A stretch of DNA of 64,000 nucleotides, taken from positions 33,782 through 97,781 of the forward strand of contig NZ_FQUT01000018.1 of the NCBI RefSeq assembly GCF_900129245.1, in the 5' to 3' direction. Numbering within the stretch: the first letter of the stretch is position 1; each line of letters opens with the position of its first letter. A program made the translations under genes and the position numbers. Source of the DNA: Chryseobacterium arachidis (GTDB lineage: Bacteria > Bacteroidota > Bacteroidia > Flavobacteriales > Weeksellaceae). Below the pieces are notes generated by a model. The model did no database searches. It was given only the letters and a program-made list of their open reading frames with translations, and had not been told where the DNA came from. Shown here piece by piece: positions 28,837 to 37,906 of the stretch.

Positions 28837-29054
28837 TAAAAGCACAATTTAATAAGAAAAAAAATTAAAAACAGTTAAATAAGGTTAAAAAAAGACCCAT
28901 CTATTCCAATTGTAGTGAAATTATTATTTCTTTGCAGTGTTTTAAAGGTAGTAAATAAATTATTCAGTTAAAACTCAATAAAAAAACAAATAACCGGGAA
29001 CAAAAGTTTTTGCTCTCGACATCAAAAAAGACTAACAACAGTAAAGAATAAAAA

Positions 29055-29399
29055 ATGGAAAAAGGTCTAAAAATTTTGGGAGTATTTTTATTGCTTTGTT
29101 CTCAGCAGCTTTTCTCTCAGGAAAAAAATAACGAAACGCTTGAATTCAAAAGCGAAAATGCCAAAAGAGATCTGGTAGAAAAAACAACCGTTTTCACTGG
29201 AAATGTTTCGCTTAATTCTGCAAAAATCAGCTTTAAAGATGCAGAAAAAGTGATTGTAGAAGAGGCTACAGGAGATATAAAGATCTACAAACCGAAGAAT
29301 TTTACCATTATCTCCGTGGATTCACTCGCGAATACCAGAAAAAATTCTGAAGAAAATCTTATTGTGTACAATACCAAAACCAATAAACTGTCGATATAA
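29055..29399 (+). CDS. Small secreted OstA/LptA-like protein
   Basis: A 114-residue protein with a cleavable signal peptide ending at FSQ (about residue 22). The mature part of about 90 residues is beta-rich, with VFTGNVSLNSAKISFKDAEKVIV and then ...GDIKIYKP. This repeating strand pattern resembles one short stretch of an LptA/OstA beta-jellyroll. The similarity is by eye and weak, so lipopolysaccharide transport is only a suggestion. It stands alone and ends at a strong terminator. Confidence 0.65.
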   Translation: MEKGLKILGVFLLLCSQQLFSQEKNNETLEFKSENAKRDLVEKTTVFTGNVSLNSAKISFKDAEKVIVEEATGDIKIYKPKNFTIISVDSLANTRKNSEENLIVYNTKTNKLSI

Positions 29400-29418
29400 G
29401 ATCGTTTACCATACAATA

Positions 29419-29449
29419 TAAAAGGGGCTGAAATTTCAGCCCCTTTTTT
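29419..29449. terminator. Bidirectional terminator
   Basis: A palindrome AAAGGGGCTGAAA / TTTCAGCCCCTTT followed by T residues, between convergent genes ending at 29399 and 29454. Strong G+C-rich stem. Confidence 0.88.
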
Positions 29450-29453
29450 ATGA

Positions 29454-30161
29454 TTATTTAGGAAGAGCTCCGTTTTTATCGGCATTGCTGATGGTGGAAT
29501 TTTTTGCAGCCTTTACCAGTTCGTTGATGTCTGCGTATAAAAGTTTCCAGTCCGGGACGTCTTTCATAACGGTGATGAGAGTGAGGAGCGATTTCAATAC
29601 CTTTTCCAGATTCCTGCGGATGGACGATGCACTTTTCATCTGTCGAAGATTGGCATTGGCTTCTGCCTGTTCGGCAAAAATTTGTTCGAAAGTCTCATGT
29701 TTAGACTTCATATCATGAAAAGCGGTCAGCAGTGAAAGCGCATTCAGTTTTTGAGCGTTTTCCGGTTTTTCAAGGTCTTCAATAAGCTTTTTCATTTGGG
29801 CAGTTTGGGTCGAATAACTCTCCCGATCCATATCTATTCCGTAGAGTCTGAAAGTCTGATAGAGATCTTCGGCGAACTGATAGTTGGATAAAGTGGTCAT
29901 TTTCCGGTAGCCGTTCAGGAAGTTTTTCAGGATTCTGAAAGCATCATCCCGCTTTCCATCCGCATCGGCCACGCTTACCCCTTTACCGCTGTAGATTTGT
30001 TTGGTATAGACCTCATCGTAGTCTGCATAAATGGTTTTGAATTCTGTAAGCAAAGGATGATGGGTGATTACCGGGAAATTTCCTGATTCTGAAGAATTGA
30101 TAATTCTCTGAGAAAGAGTAGCCAGATCTTTGGTACTCAGTTTTGATAATGTAATTTTCAT
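29454..30161 (-). CDS. DUF6261-like conserved protein of Bacteroidota
   Basis: A 235-residue, mostly helical, soluble-looking protein starting MKITLSKLSTKDLATLSQR. A longer in-frame start at 30320 would add a stretch that reads through the repeat region and is probably not translated. Landmarks such as HHPLL.EF, YTKQIYSGKG, FRILKNFLNGYR and DLYQTFRLYGID fit what I recall of a family annotated DUF6261 in Chryseobacterium and relatives. No enzyme motif or membrane segment is visible. It is frequently found as a stand-alone gene, as here. Function unknown. Confidence 0.75.
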   Translation of the reverse strand: MKITLSKLSTKDLATLSQRIINSSESGNFPVITHHPLLTEFKTIYADYDEVYTKQIYSGKGVSVADADGKRDDAFRILKNFLNGYRKMTTLSNYQFAEDLYQTFRLYGIDMDRESYSTQTAQMKKLIEDLEKPENAQKLNALSLLTAFHDMKSKHETFEQIFAEQAEANANLRQMKSASSIRRNLEKVLKSLLTLITVMKDVPDWKLLYADINELVKAAKNSTISNADKNGALPK

Positions 30162-30595
30162 ACAAAATGTGTTTTCAATTGTTAATAATGTAATAATTAT
30201 AGGTAATAAATGTAAATAAAATACTGTTTTGTTCCAAACATTTTGTTGGAAACAAAACAACTTTGTGTTTTGTCTCAAACAAATTGCGGGAGACTTCCGC
30301 CTATTGTGTTTTGTTTCCAACAGTTTGCGGGGAACAAAAGTAAAAGATGTTTGGTTGCAAACGGTTTGTTTGAGACTGAAGGAGGAGTTGTTTGGTTTGA
30401 AACAGATTTTTTTGAATGTTTGAAATTTCCGTAGAAATACGGTGGATTTTGAATTTATTGAAAAGTAAATTGCAGAAGGTACTTATTTTTAATTTGTTAC
30501 GGTTTTCCGTAATGAAAGTTATTGCGATAATATTATTTTTGAACAATTTTAAAATATTACAAGGACTTTAATACATAAATTAAACTATGACCTAA
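30162..30595. repeat. Leader with multiple TTTTGTTTCCAACA-like units in both orientations
   Basis: No gene is called in these 434 bases. At least four related 14-base units are visible: TTTTGTTCCAAACA (30227-30240), its inverted partner TGTTGGAAACAAAA (30244-30257), TTTTGTCTCAAACA (30268-30281) and TTTTGTTTCCAACA (30309-30322). Further diverged fragments (GGAACAAAAG, TGTTTGAGAC, TTGAAACA) continue to about 30412. The first pair forms a hairpin immediately upstream of the DUF6261-like gene. Near the right end, TATTTTTG at 30534-30541 is a possible -7 element for the 601-residue gene, but no -33 TTG is in place. Confidence 0.6.
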
Positions 30596-32401
30596 ATGAA
30601 TGAAGAAATTTTATTACAGAATATAATTTTACACGAAAATGCTTATTTTTTTATAAAGGAAAATAGCCAATATTTAACCAAAAGACTTATCAAGACAACT
30701 TTTGAAGAGGCTTCTCAAGACAAACAGGGAAGGTTCTTATTAAATATTCATAAAAAGCCATATGTTATTAATGAAAGGGAAATTTATTATTCGATTGCAA
30801 TATTTAAATATATAAAGAAGCCTTCTTTTATTGAAGAGTCAATTGTAGGTTGGGAAGAAACAAAACTTGCGTACATCTGTTTAATAGATTTCGAAAATCA
30901 TATTGTAATTGCTAAAAGAAATATATCTAAGATAAATGATTTTCTCTCACTTTTTGAACCACTAGATTATGATGTAATGACATCAATCTTTTCAAATGAA
31001 AATACTTCATTTGAAAAATTAAGCATGGATAATATGAATATTTCGGACAAAGCTATAAGACAAAAAAGCTTAGAATCGAATAATTTAAAGGATAACGTAT
31101 CTACTTTTGGTTTACAAGGTTACATCTTAAATAATGTTCGAGTAAATAATGATGATAGTAAAATTGCTTTATCACTTAATGCCTCACGAATTAATCAATT
31201 AGGACCAAAAAATAATTTTGAAGGTTTTTTAAAGTGGTCAGATAAAGTAGTTGAAAGTATAAAAGATTGTACTCTTAAAATTAGTTTTTTATCTTCATTT
31301 GCAACATCTGTCGATTATACAAAATATAAAGATGTTTTAAATCCGACAGCGATACTAATAATTTTAAATAAATTATATAAAGAATATGAAGAAAATAAGA
31401 TTAAAAGGTGCTTTATTAAAGTGAAAATCAATAATGAATATATCGAACGTGATATTAACTTATTGAGCATTCTTAAGCATTTCGAAAAATTGATAGAAAT
31501 TGAGTTTACTAATGGAGGTTATCATTTAAAACATGAGCTTATAAAAGATTTATTTCTTTTTAAAAATAATAAATCAATAACTCTTCGCTCAGCAAAGCTA
31601 GCAAAAGTGCATGTAGAGTACGAGAACGATTTATCTTTTCCAATTTTATCTGTTCTTAATTGGACAAAAAGCTATATAATTACATTTGATAATCCTGAAC
31701 TTATTTATTGTAATAGAAAATTGTTTAAGGATAGCAGACTATTAGGAAATTTAGAAGGACTTCTCAAAATATTTATTCCATATTCAGAATTAGAAAATGT
31801 GAGTTCTGAAAAAGGTAGTTTTAGAATTACATCAACACTTTTTGATACAAATTCAGTTTTTGGTTTTGTGGAAGAAGAATTCATGGCTAATCATGATTAT
31901 TTTATTTGTGACGATCTTTATAAAGAATGGGCGGATCATATTGGACTAAGCGAAAATACAATATCTTTTTACCACTCAAAATATAAAGATTCAAATTTTT
32001 CAGCTTCTGATTTTCAAGACATTATTGGTCAAGCTCTTAAAAACTTAGGTAACCTAAGTCCTGGAGAAGACCAATGGAGTTTAAAAGAAAATTACTGGCA
32101 AAGAACTTATAAAAATGATGGCATTGTAACCCAAATCTCTAGAATAAGAACAGGACAAGATGAAGAAGACGTAATTGAATACTTCAAAAAAGTAAAAGGT
32201 TATCCTAATATAAAAAAACAAGTATTTATAGTAATCAATTTCATTAGTAAAGCTGCTTTAGAAGACAGATTGATGAAGCTACAAAATGCAGAGTACTTTG
32301 TTGAAAGAAACGAGGTAATACAGATTCTTTGGTTTGTTTCCTCTTTAATTTCTAGTTGTTATGAAGCAAATACTGAAGTTTATATTTGTTGTAGACCATA
32401 A
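30596..32401 (+). CDS. Orphan protein of unknown function, AT-rich, candidate accessory/defence gene
   Basis: A 601-residue protein I cannot assign. The gene is much more A+T-rich than its neighbours, with many AAT, ATA and TTA codons. No signal peptide, membrane helix, Walker motif or classic nuclease motif is evident. The N-terminal ~160 residues look beta-rich. The C-terminal ~180 residues contain a recognisable succession, FICDDLYKEWADHIGL..., FYHSKY, and SASDFQDIIGQALKNLG, and end in a hydrophobic block (KKQVFIVINFISKAALEDRL). The CDD-E-AD / H-K / S-A-DF-GQA-KNL pattern reminds me of C-terminal modules in sporadically distributed bacterial proteins, but I cannot name a family. Flanked by a repeat-rich leader and a terminator, with no operon partner. 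Composition suggests recent transfer. Confidence 0.75.
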   Translation: MNEEILLQNIILHENAYFFIKENSQYLTKRLIKTTFEEASQDKQGRFLLNIHKKPYVINEREIYYSIAIFKYIKKPSFIEESIVGWEETKLAYICLIDFENHIVIAKRNISKINDFLSLFEPLDYDVMTSIFSNENTSFEKLSMDNMNISDKAIRQKSLESNNLKDNVSTFGLQGYILNNVRVNNDDSKIALSLNASRINQLGPKNNFEGFLKWSDKVVESIKDCTLKISFLSSFATSVDYTKYKDVLNPTAILIILNKLYKEYEENKIKRCFIKVKINNEYIERDINLLSILKHFEKLIEIEFTNGGYHLKHELIKDLFLFKNNKSITLRSAKLAKVHVEYENDLSFPILSVLNWTKSYIITFDNPELIYCNRKLFKDSRLLGNLEGLLKIFIPYSELENVSSEKGSFRITSTLFDTNSVFGFVEEEFMANHDYFICDDLYKEWADHIGLSENTISFYHSKYKDSNFSASDFQDIIGQALKNLGNLSPGEDQWSLKENYWQRTYKNDGIVTQISRIRTGQDEEDVIEYFKKVKGYPNIKKQVFIVINFISKAALEDRLMKLQNAEYFVERNEVIQILWFVSSLISSCYEANTEVYICCRP

Positions 32402-32429
32402 AAAAAACCTGCTCAACAGCAGGTTTTTC
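32402..32429. terminator. Bidirectional terminator
   Basis: Stem AACCTGCT / AGCAGGTT (32406-32413 with 32418-32425), loop CAAC, with A run on the left and T run on the right. It serves the 601-residue gene and the converging sugar porter. Confidence 0.88.
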
Positions 32430-32450
32430 CTTATATAAAATTAAAAAATC

Positions 32451-33881
32451 TTAATGTCCTGATTTTGCATCAGCATCCTGTTTTACGTGTCCTAAATATT
32501 TAGTACAGTATGCTCCAAAAATTAAGATGGCTACATAACAGAACACAGGGATGATAAACGATTTCTGTACTCCGAAAGTATCCGCAAGATATCCCTGGAA
32601 AATAGGAACAATGGCACCTCCTAAGATGGCCATCACCACCAATGACGAACCCTGGCTTGTGTATTTTCCTAATCCTGAAATGGCAAGTGTATAAATATTA
32701 GAGAACATAATCGAGTTGAAAATTCCGATTCCTAAAATGCTGTACATCGCTAATTCGCCCTGATTTACCATTGCAGAAATCAACAACAACACGTTGATGG
32801 ATGCAAAGATCGATAACGTTCTTGCCGGAGCAGATTTTCCGATAAAGAAAGCAATAAAGTTTAATACAATAAACACCAGGAAGAAGCTAATCTGTGAAAA
32901 CGTTAAATCAACAATACTGAAAATAACTAAGAATACTGCAGCTGCAGCACCAATCATGTATAAAGCTTTTTTCTGCTGACTGATTGCCTGATTAAGAGAG
33001 ATAGCTCCCAAAAATCTTCCAATCATCGCACCACCCCAATACAGAGAAAGATAGTTTTTACTTACCACTTCATTCAGGTTCATTACCTGTGGCTGCTCAA
33101 GGAAACTGATGATAAAACTTCCTACCGCTACTTCCCCACCTACATAACAGAACATGGCAAAAACCCCGAACAAAAGATGCGGATACTGAAGTGCTCCCAA
33201 ACCTTTTATAGCTTCCTCTTCTTCACCCTGGAAAGAAGGAAGCTTTACCTGAGAAATTAATAAAGCAACCAATAATAAGATTCCCGCGAAAATTAAATAA
33301 GGAATTCTCGTTGCCACTGCAGAGAACGAACCGTCATCGGCAGAGAAAAATTCAAAGATTAAATGTCCACCCAAAACCGGTGCAATGGTTGTCCCGAATG
33401 CATTGAAAGCCTGAGTCATATTCAGTCTGCTCGATGCAGATTCTGGAGAACCTAAAAGTGATACATAAGCATTCGCTGTAATCTGAAGAATGGTAAATCC
33501 TAATCCAAGAACGAAGAGTGCACCAAGGAACAATCCGTAAGAAGTGAAAGTTGCCGCCGGGTAAAACAGAATACATCCGAAAGCCGACAGGAAAATCCCG
33601 AAAATAATTCCTTTCTTGTATCCTACTTTGTTGATTGGGTCTTCGCTGATCATTGAGATCAGAAAATAAATCATTGAGCCAATAAAGTAAGCTCCGAAGA
33701 AACAGAACTGCACCAACATCGATTTGAAAAACGTAAGGTTGAAGAGCTGTTTCAGATAGGGGATAAGGATATCATTCATACAGGTAATGAATCCCCACAT
33801 AAAAAATAAAAGGGTAATGGTAATAAGCGGAACTGTATAATTCCTGCTTTTTGTCTTTACTTCATTGATCATAACATTCAT
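32451..33881 (-). CDS. FucP-like MFS sugar transporter
   Basis: A 476-residue, 12-helix major facilitator of the FucP / glucose-galactose (GluP) group. The N-terminal helix reads TLLFFMWGFITCMNDILIPYLK, the hallmark of FHS-family sugar:proton symporters, with the conserved Asn-Asp. The ATG at 33881 (MNVMINEV) is chosen; a GTG at 33929 would add an unlikely basic stretch that extends into the repeat region. It lies downstream of the glycosidase genes, so it is the inner-membrane uptake step for the monosaccharide released by the locus. Which sugar cannot be read. Confidence 0.92.
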   Translation of the reverse strand: MNVMINEVKTKSRNYTVPLITITLLFFMWGFITCMNDILIPYLKQLFNLTFFKSMLVQFCFFGAYFIGSMIYFLISMISEDPINKVGYKKGIIFGIFLSAFGCILFYPAATFTSYGLFLGALFVLGLGFTILQITANAYVSLLGSPESASSRLNMTQAFNAFGTTIAPVLGGHLIFEFFSADDGSFSAVATRIPYLIFAGILLLVALLISQVKLPSFQGEEEEAIKGLGALQYPHLLFGVFAMFCYVGGEVAVGSFIISFLEQPQVMNLNEVVSKNYLSLYWGGAMIGRFLGAISLNQAISQQKKALYMIGAAAAVFLVIFSIVDLTFSQISFFLVFIVLNFIAFFIGKSAPARTLSIFASINVLLLISAMVNQGELAMYSILGIGIFNSIMFSNIYTLAISGLGKYTSQGSSLVVMAILGGAIVPIFQGYLADTFGVQKSFIIPVFCYVAILIFGAYCTKYLGHVKQDADAKSGH

Positions 33882-33975
33882 ATAATTAAAAGAGGTTAAA
33901 GATAGCCTCTTTTGTTGATAAAATCTCACTTTGAGATAATAAATTTGTGTTGAATACTGTTACTTTTTTGTAAAT

Positions 33976-34229
33976 CGTCAATTCGAGTAAAATTCTGAAA
34001 GAATTTGTATCGAGAATTTTTTGTTTCATAATCCATTCTCGATACAATTTTTTCCACTTCGTTTCAAAAATCACTCGAATTGACGTAGGGCTAAATACAT
34101 ATTTAATTTTTTTGTAAATCGTCAATTCGAGTAAAATTCTGAAAGAATTTGTATCGAGAATTTTGGGTTTCATTACCCATTCTCGATCCAATTTTTTCCA
34201 CTTCATTTCAAAAATCACTCGAATTGACG
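33976..34229. repeat. Tandem pair of 110-bp palindromic repeats
   Basis: Two copies, 33976-34085 and 34120-34229, with a period of 144 bases. Each starts with CGTCAATTCGAGT and ends with its reverse complement ACTCGAATTGACG. Each also has an inner inverted pair, TGTATCGAGAAT and ATTCTCGATACAA-like, so each copy can fold into a long hairpin. Differences between copies are few. Similar CGTCAATTCGAGT elements are, to my knowledge, widely dispersed in Chryseobacterium and Flavobacterium genomes. It fills the gap between the GH3 gene and the porter gene. Confidence 0.9.
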
Positions 34230-34247
34230 CAGAGTCAGAATATTTAA

Positions 34248-36704
34248 TTAAGGTTTCAAATCTTCAAACTTTTGGTCTGCAGGCAAAATATGCTGAACTT
34301 TCTCCACCACCAATTCTTTTGGAACAGAGAATTCTGCAGTCTGCTTAATGTCCAAAGAAGATGCTCCCACAGAAATTTTGTAAGTTCCGGCTTCTGCAAC
34401 CCACGCAGATTTTGCGGTTTCATAGGATGCTAAATCTTTTGGATTCAAAGTCAAGGTAACGGTTTGAGATTCTTCCGGTTTAAGCTCTTTGGTTTTAGCA
34501 TACGCTTTCAGTTCAGATTTTGGTTTGTCAATATTTTTTCCCGGAGCTGAAACGTACAATTCTACCACTTCTTTTCCGGCAACCTTACCAGTATTTTTTA
34601 CATCAACCGTAACTTCTAATGTATTATTAAAAGTTGTTGAATTGGTTTTAATATTCGAATACGCAAAATCCGTATAAGACTTACCATAACCGAATTCATA
34701 AGAAGGTTTCACGCCAAATGTATTGAAATAACGGTATCCAACATACACACCTTCCTGATACGTCACCTCTTTCGGATTATCCGCAGGAATTCCAGGGAAA
34801 TTCTTTGCTGAAGCGTGGTCTGCGTAATTCACAGGGAAAGTCATCGTCAGTTTTCCGGAAGGGTTTACTTTGCCTGAAACCACATCTGCAACAGAATGTC
34901 CACCTTCCTGTCCCGGCTGCCAAGCCAAAAGAATGGCATCAACTTTATCTTTCCAGGAAGCGGTTTCGATAACACCGCCGATATTTAAAATCACAACCAC
35001 TTTCTTCCCTTTTGCGTGGAACGCTTTTGAGATTTTATCCAGCATTTCGATTTCTTCCGTTGCCAGATTGAAATCATTATCAACAACTCTGTCACCGCCT
35101 TCTCCTGAGTTTCTTCCCAACGTCACGAAAGCGATTTCCGAAGTTTCTGCTTTTTTAGCATAGAACGCATCATCCAGTTTCATTTCGGGAAGTCTTTCCG
35201 GTAAAGCCAAAATTCCTTTTGCTTTTCTTCTTTCCTTTTCGGCGGCTACTTCTTTTTCAGCGTGTGGTGTATATAAATCGACCAGTTCTTTGTCTAATTT
35301 GTAACCTGCCGCATTTAAACCTTCCAAAAGAGAAACGGTGTGCTTGTTATTTACACTTCCGCTTCCTGTTCCGCCTGTTATCCATGCATAAGAAGTCACA
35401 CCGAATAAGGAAACTTCTTTCTGCTTGTTGTCAAAAGGCAAAGTATTTTGTTCGTTTTTAAGCAAAACCATTCCTTCCGTCGCAGCACTTCTTGTTACTT
35501 CTGCGTGTTCTGCAAGATTAGGTTTGTCGCTGTATTGGTATCGGGCAAAAGTTGGTGTTTTGAATACATATTCCAAGATTCTTTTCACATTGAGGTTGGC
35601 AACTTCCTGAGATACTTTCCCTGAATTCAAAGCTTCCAACAATACTTTTTTCTGTGCCGGAATTCCCGGCATCAAAAGGTCGTTTCCTGCATTCATCTGT
35701 TTGACAACGTCGGAAATTCCGCCGCTTCTGATAGATTCAAAACCTGGGAAACCTCCGAACCAGTCGGTCATTACAATGCCTTTGAAACCCCATTCGTTTC
35801 TCAAAACCTGAGTCAGTAAATCTTTTGAATCTGACGTATAAACGCCGTTCACTTTGTTGTAAGACGACATTACTGTCCAAGGCTGAGATTCTTTAACGGT
35901 AATTTCGAAATTTCTCAAATACAATTCTCTCATCGCTCTTTCAGAAACGTGAGCATTGATTGTTAAACGGCTGGTTTCTTCATTATTCGCAGCGAAATGT
36001 TTGATGGAAGTTCCCACCCCCTGAGACTGAATTCCGTTCACAATGGCAGCAGCCGTTTTTCCTGAAATCAAAGGGTCTTCAGAATAATATTCGAAGTTTC
36101 TGCCGTTCAAGGGATTTCTTTGAATATTCAAAGCCGGCGCTAAAAGGACATCAACACCATATTCTTTCACTTCATTTCCCATTGCTTTTCCCACCTGCTC
36201 CAAAAGTGTTTTATTCCAGGTTGAAGCCAACGCTGTTCCCACAGGAAATGCTGTTGCATAATACGTTTTTGAATTATTCTCTCTTGTCGGTGCAATTCTC
36301 AAACCGGCAGGTCCGTCCGCAACTACCGTCGCAGGAATTCCGAATCGATCGAAATTAGCTGTTCCACCCGCTGCTCCGGGAACCAATCCTTGCTTTGAAT
36401 CTCCGACAGGCCCCGTCAGAACTTCGATTCCGGGCATTCCTGTTCCGATTAAAAGGTTTACTTTTTCCTCGTTGGTCATTTGCTTGATGATGGCATCAAT
36501 TCTTTTGTCCACCGAAAGTCTTGTATCTTCCCAGACGTCGAGTTTACCATTTTTATTAAGGTCTTTGAATGTCTTTCCACCAACGGTAACAGTCGGATTA
36601 TTTTGAGCCTTTGTAAAGGGCGAAGCTGCTAACAAAGCCAGGAACAATCCTGCAAACTTTGCTTTTTTTGAAAGCATAAGCAAGGTAGTTTCGTTCTTGT
36701 TCAT
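34248..36704 (-). CDS. GH3 family beta-glycosidase, secreted (BglX-like)
   Basis: An 818-residue exported protein (hydrophobic signal ending TKAQ near residue 34). It has a GH3 N-terminal barrel (KHFAANNEETSR and the nucleophile region VMTDWFGG), a GH3 C-terminal sandwich domain (LGRNSGEGGDRVVD, ILNIGGVIE, AWQPGQEGG) and a fibronectin-III-like tail (DVKNTGKVAGKEVVELYVSAP). Family activity is hydrolysis of beta-linked glucosides or xylosides from the non-reducing end. An EF-hand-like DLNKNGKLDVWED near residues 48-60, probably calcium-binding, also occurs in the other GH3 of this locus. It is downstream of the nucleoside-hydrolase-like gene by 12 bases, so co-transcribed. Substrate is not deducible. 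Confidence 0.93.
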   Translation of the reverse strand: MNKNETTLLMLSKKAKFAGLFLALLAASPFTKAQNNPTVTVGGKTFKDLNKNGKLDVWEDTRLSVDKRIDAIIKQMTNEEKVNLLIGTGMPGIEVLTGPVGDSKQGLVPGAAGGTANFDRFGIPATVVADGPAGLRIAPTRENNSKTYYATAFPVGTALASTWNKTLLEQVGKAMGNEVKEYGVDVLLAPALNIQRNPLNGRNFEYYSEDPLISGKTAAAIVNGIQSQGVGTSIKHFAANNEETSRLTINAHVSERAMRELYLRNFEITVKESQPWTVMSSYNKVNGVYTSDSKDLLTQVLRNEWGFKGIVMTDWFGGFPGFESIRSGGISDVVKQMNAGNDLLMPGIPAQKKVLLEALNSGKVSQEVANLNVKRILEYVFKTPTFARYQYSDKPNLAEHAEVTRSAATEGMVLLKNEQNTLPFDNKQKEVSLFGVTSYAWITGGTGSGSVNNKHTVSLLEGLNAAGYKLDKELVDLYTPHAEKEVAAEKERRKAKGILALPERLPEMKLDDAFYAKKAETSEIAFVTLGRNSGEGGDRVVDNDFNLATEEIEMLDKISKAFHAKGKKVVVILNIGGVIETASWKDKVDAILLAWQPGQEGGHSVADVVSGKVNPSGKLTMTFPVNYADHASAKNFPGIPADNPKEVTYQEGVYVGYRYFNTFGVKPSYEFGYGKSYTDFAYSNIKTNSTTFNNTLEVTVDVKNTGKVAGKEVVELYVSAPGKNIDKPKSELKAYAKTKELKPEESQTVTLTLNPKDLASYETAKSAWVAEAGTYKISVGASSLDIKQTAEFSVPKELVVEKVQHILPADQKFEDLKP

Positions 36705-36716
36705 AATACTATATTT

Positions 36717-37745
36717 TTAATTTTTTTTGTTGAATAATTTTAGTTTTGTGTAGAAATCCTCGAACATCAGTCTTGTGTCGAGTTGCGTATAAACTCTGAT
36801 GCTTTTTCCTTTTGGATTGTATTGATACAAACCATTATCATCGATTTTCGGAGCGTTTTTCAGAACATAAGAACTTGATGAAGAATCTGCCTCAAACGAA
36901 GACTGTAAAGCCGTCACCAACACCAAAGGTGAATCTCCCATAATGTAAGTTTCACCGATATGGAAATTCAGTTTCTGAACTCTTTCCATTAACTCTTCGA
37001 TTTTCCTGGTTAAATAAGCTCCCGTTTTTCCTTCAGGTTTTACTTTGGTAATAAGTTCGGTGTAAGACATCAAAGTCTGTCTATAAGCATTTCTCGGGAT
37101 TTGCCAAATGTTTAAATTGGATTCGTTGAAAACAACTTGAGCAGCTATAATATCGATTCCAAGATTGTATTCTAAAGGGGTAAATCCGGGAGGAGGCGCT
37201 GCTAAATCGGAATATTCAGGACCGCCAATCCAAACGACAACGATTTTGTCAGCGATTTTTGGTTCCATCAGATAAGCACTTGCAACTTCCGTTAAACCAG
37301 CGCCACAAACTACGAACAAAGGATTTTTCTCATCGGCTTTCATTGCTTCTGCAACGATTGCTTTTGCACCTTCGGAAATGTTTGGAGTTTTTAAATCTTT
37401 CAATTGGTCATTTGAACCTTGAAAAACATTGAATTTGTTTTTCAGATTCATCACTTCCAAAGTTTCATTGACTTTCTTTACAGCGTTTTCTGCAGTAATT
37501 TTTGAAGAATCAAAAGGGTCGCCCGGTTTTAAATGTGAACCAATAATTCCCTTGATTTCCGCAGAAGGCGAAAGAATCTGATGAACGAGCTGGAAAAGTC
37601 CGTCGGGATCGCCACCGAAATCATTGTCGACGATGACTCGATAGCGGGGTTTAACATATTTATCCATTTCCGAAATCACGGCAGTAGACTGTGCGGACAC
37701 AGCCATTGCCGCAAAAAAAGAAACTATATTAAAAATTGATTTCAT
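36717..37745 (-). CDS. Nucleoside hydrolase-like secreted protein (IUNH fold)
   Basis: A 342-residue protein with a signal peptide ending near SAQS. The N-terminal metal-binding motif VIVDNDFGGDPDGL matches the Asp-rich calcium site of inosine-uridine nucleoside hydrolases (DxDxGxDDx in the family, here with DPDG). GAGLTEVASAYL and VVVWIGGPEY follow the family core. True nucleoside hydrolases cut N-glycosidic bonds. Secreted members inside glycosidase loci may act on other ribosides or be carbohydrate-active. A second, more distant relative is encoded in the same locus (40578-42176). It precedes a GH3 gene by 12 bases. Confidence 0.82.
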   Translation of the reverse strand: MKSIFNIVSFFAAMAVSAQSTAVISEMDKYVKPRYRVIVDNDFGGDPDGLFQLVHQILSPSAEIKGIIGSHLKPGDPFDSSKITAENAVKKVNETLEVMNLKNKFNVFQGSNDQLKDLKTPNISEGAKAIVAEAMKADEKNPLFVVCGAGLTEVASAYLMEPKIADKIVVVWIGGPEYSDLAAPPPGFTPLEYNLGIDIIAAQVVFNESNLNIWQIPRNAYRQTLMSYTELITKVKPEGKTGAYLTRKIEELMERVQKLNFHIGETYIMGDSPLVLVTALQSSFEADSSSSSYVLKNAPKIDDNGLYQYNPKGKSIRVYTQLDTRLMFEDFYTKLKLFNKKN

Positions 37746-37906
37746 TGCTTTGGTTTTGAATTAACCACAAAAGAGATGTTGATTTCATTAAAATTTTTTC
37801 GCAGATTATTCAGATAGAGCAGATTTTTAATTGTATTTATCTGCAAAATTTGCTTAATCTGCGTGAGATTTTAACTAATCCAATCTTTATGATTTAATTA
37901 AAATAT
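37746..37906. repeat. Intergenic palindromic element
   Basis: Contains CGCAGATTA at 37800-37808 and its complement TAATCTGCG at 37855-37863, with inner GCAGAT / ATCTGC pairs. It forms a 64-base hairpin element of a type common in this bacterial group. A TTAACCACAAAAG word at 37761 also appears as the arm of the element at 42207-42385. Confidence 0.65.

Noticed and set aside
30162..30320. N-terminal extension of the DUF6261-like protein
   Set aside because: The ATG at 30320 lies in repeat DNA and adds Cys/Leu-rich sequence unlike the family start; MKITLSKL at 30161 is far better.
30229..30546. Three overlapping frames of 63-81 codons
   Set aside because: They arise from the TTTTGTTTCCAACA-like repeats and lack gene-like codon use.
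33886..34218. 110-codon frame on the minus strand
   Set aside because: It is a translation of the two palindromic repeats; the protein contains the same sentence twice.
33976..34229. CRISPR array
   Set aside because: Only two long units that are themselves palindromic, no short regular repeats with unique spacers.
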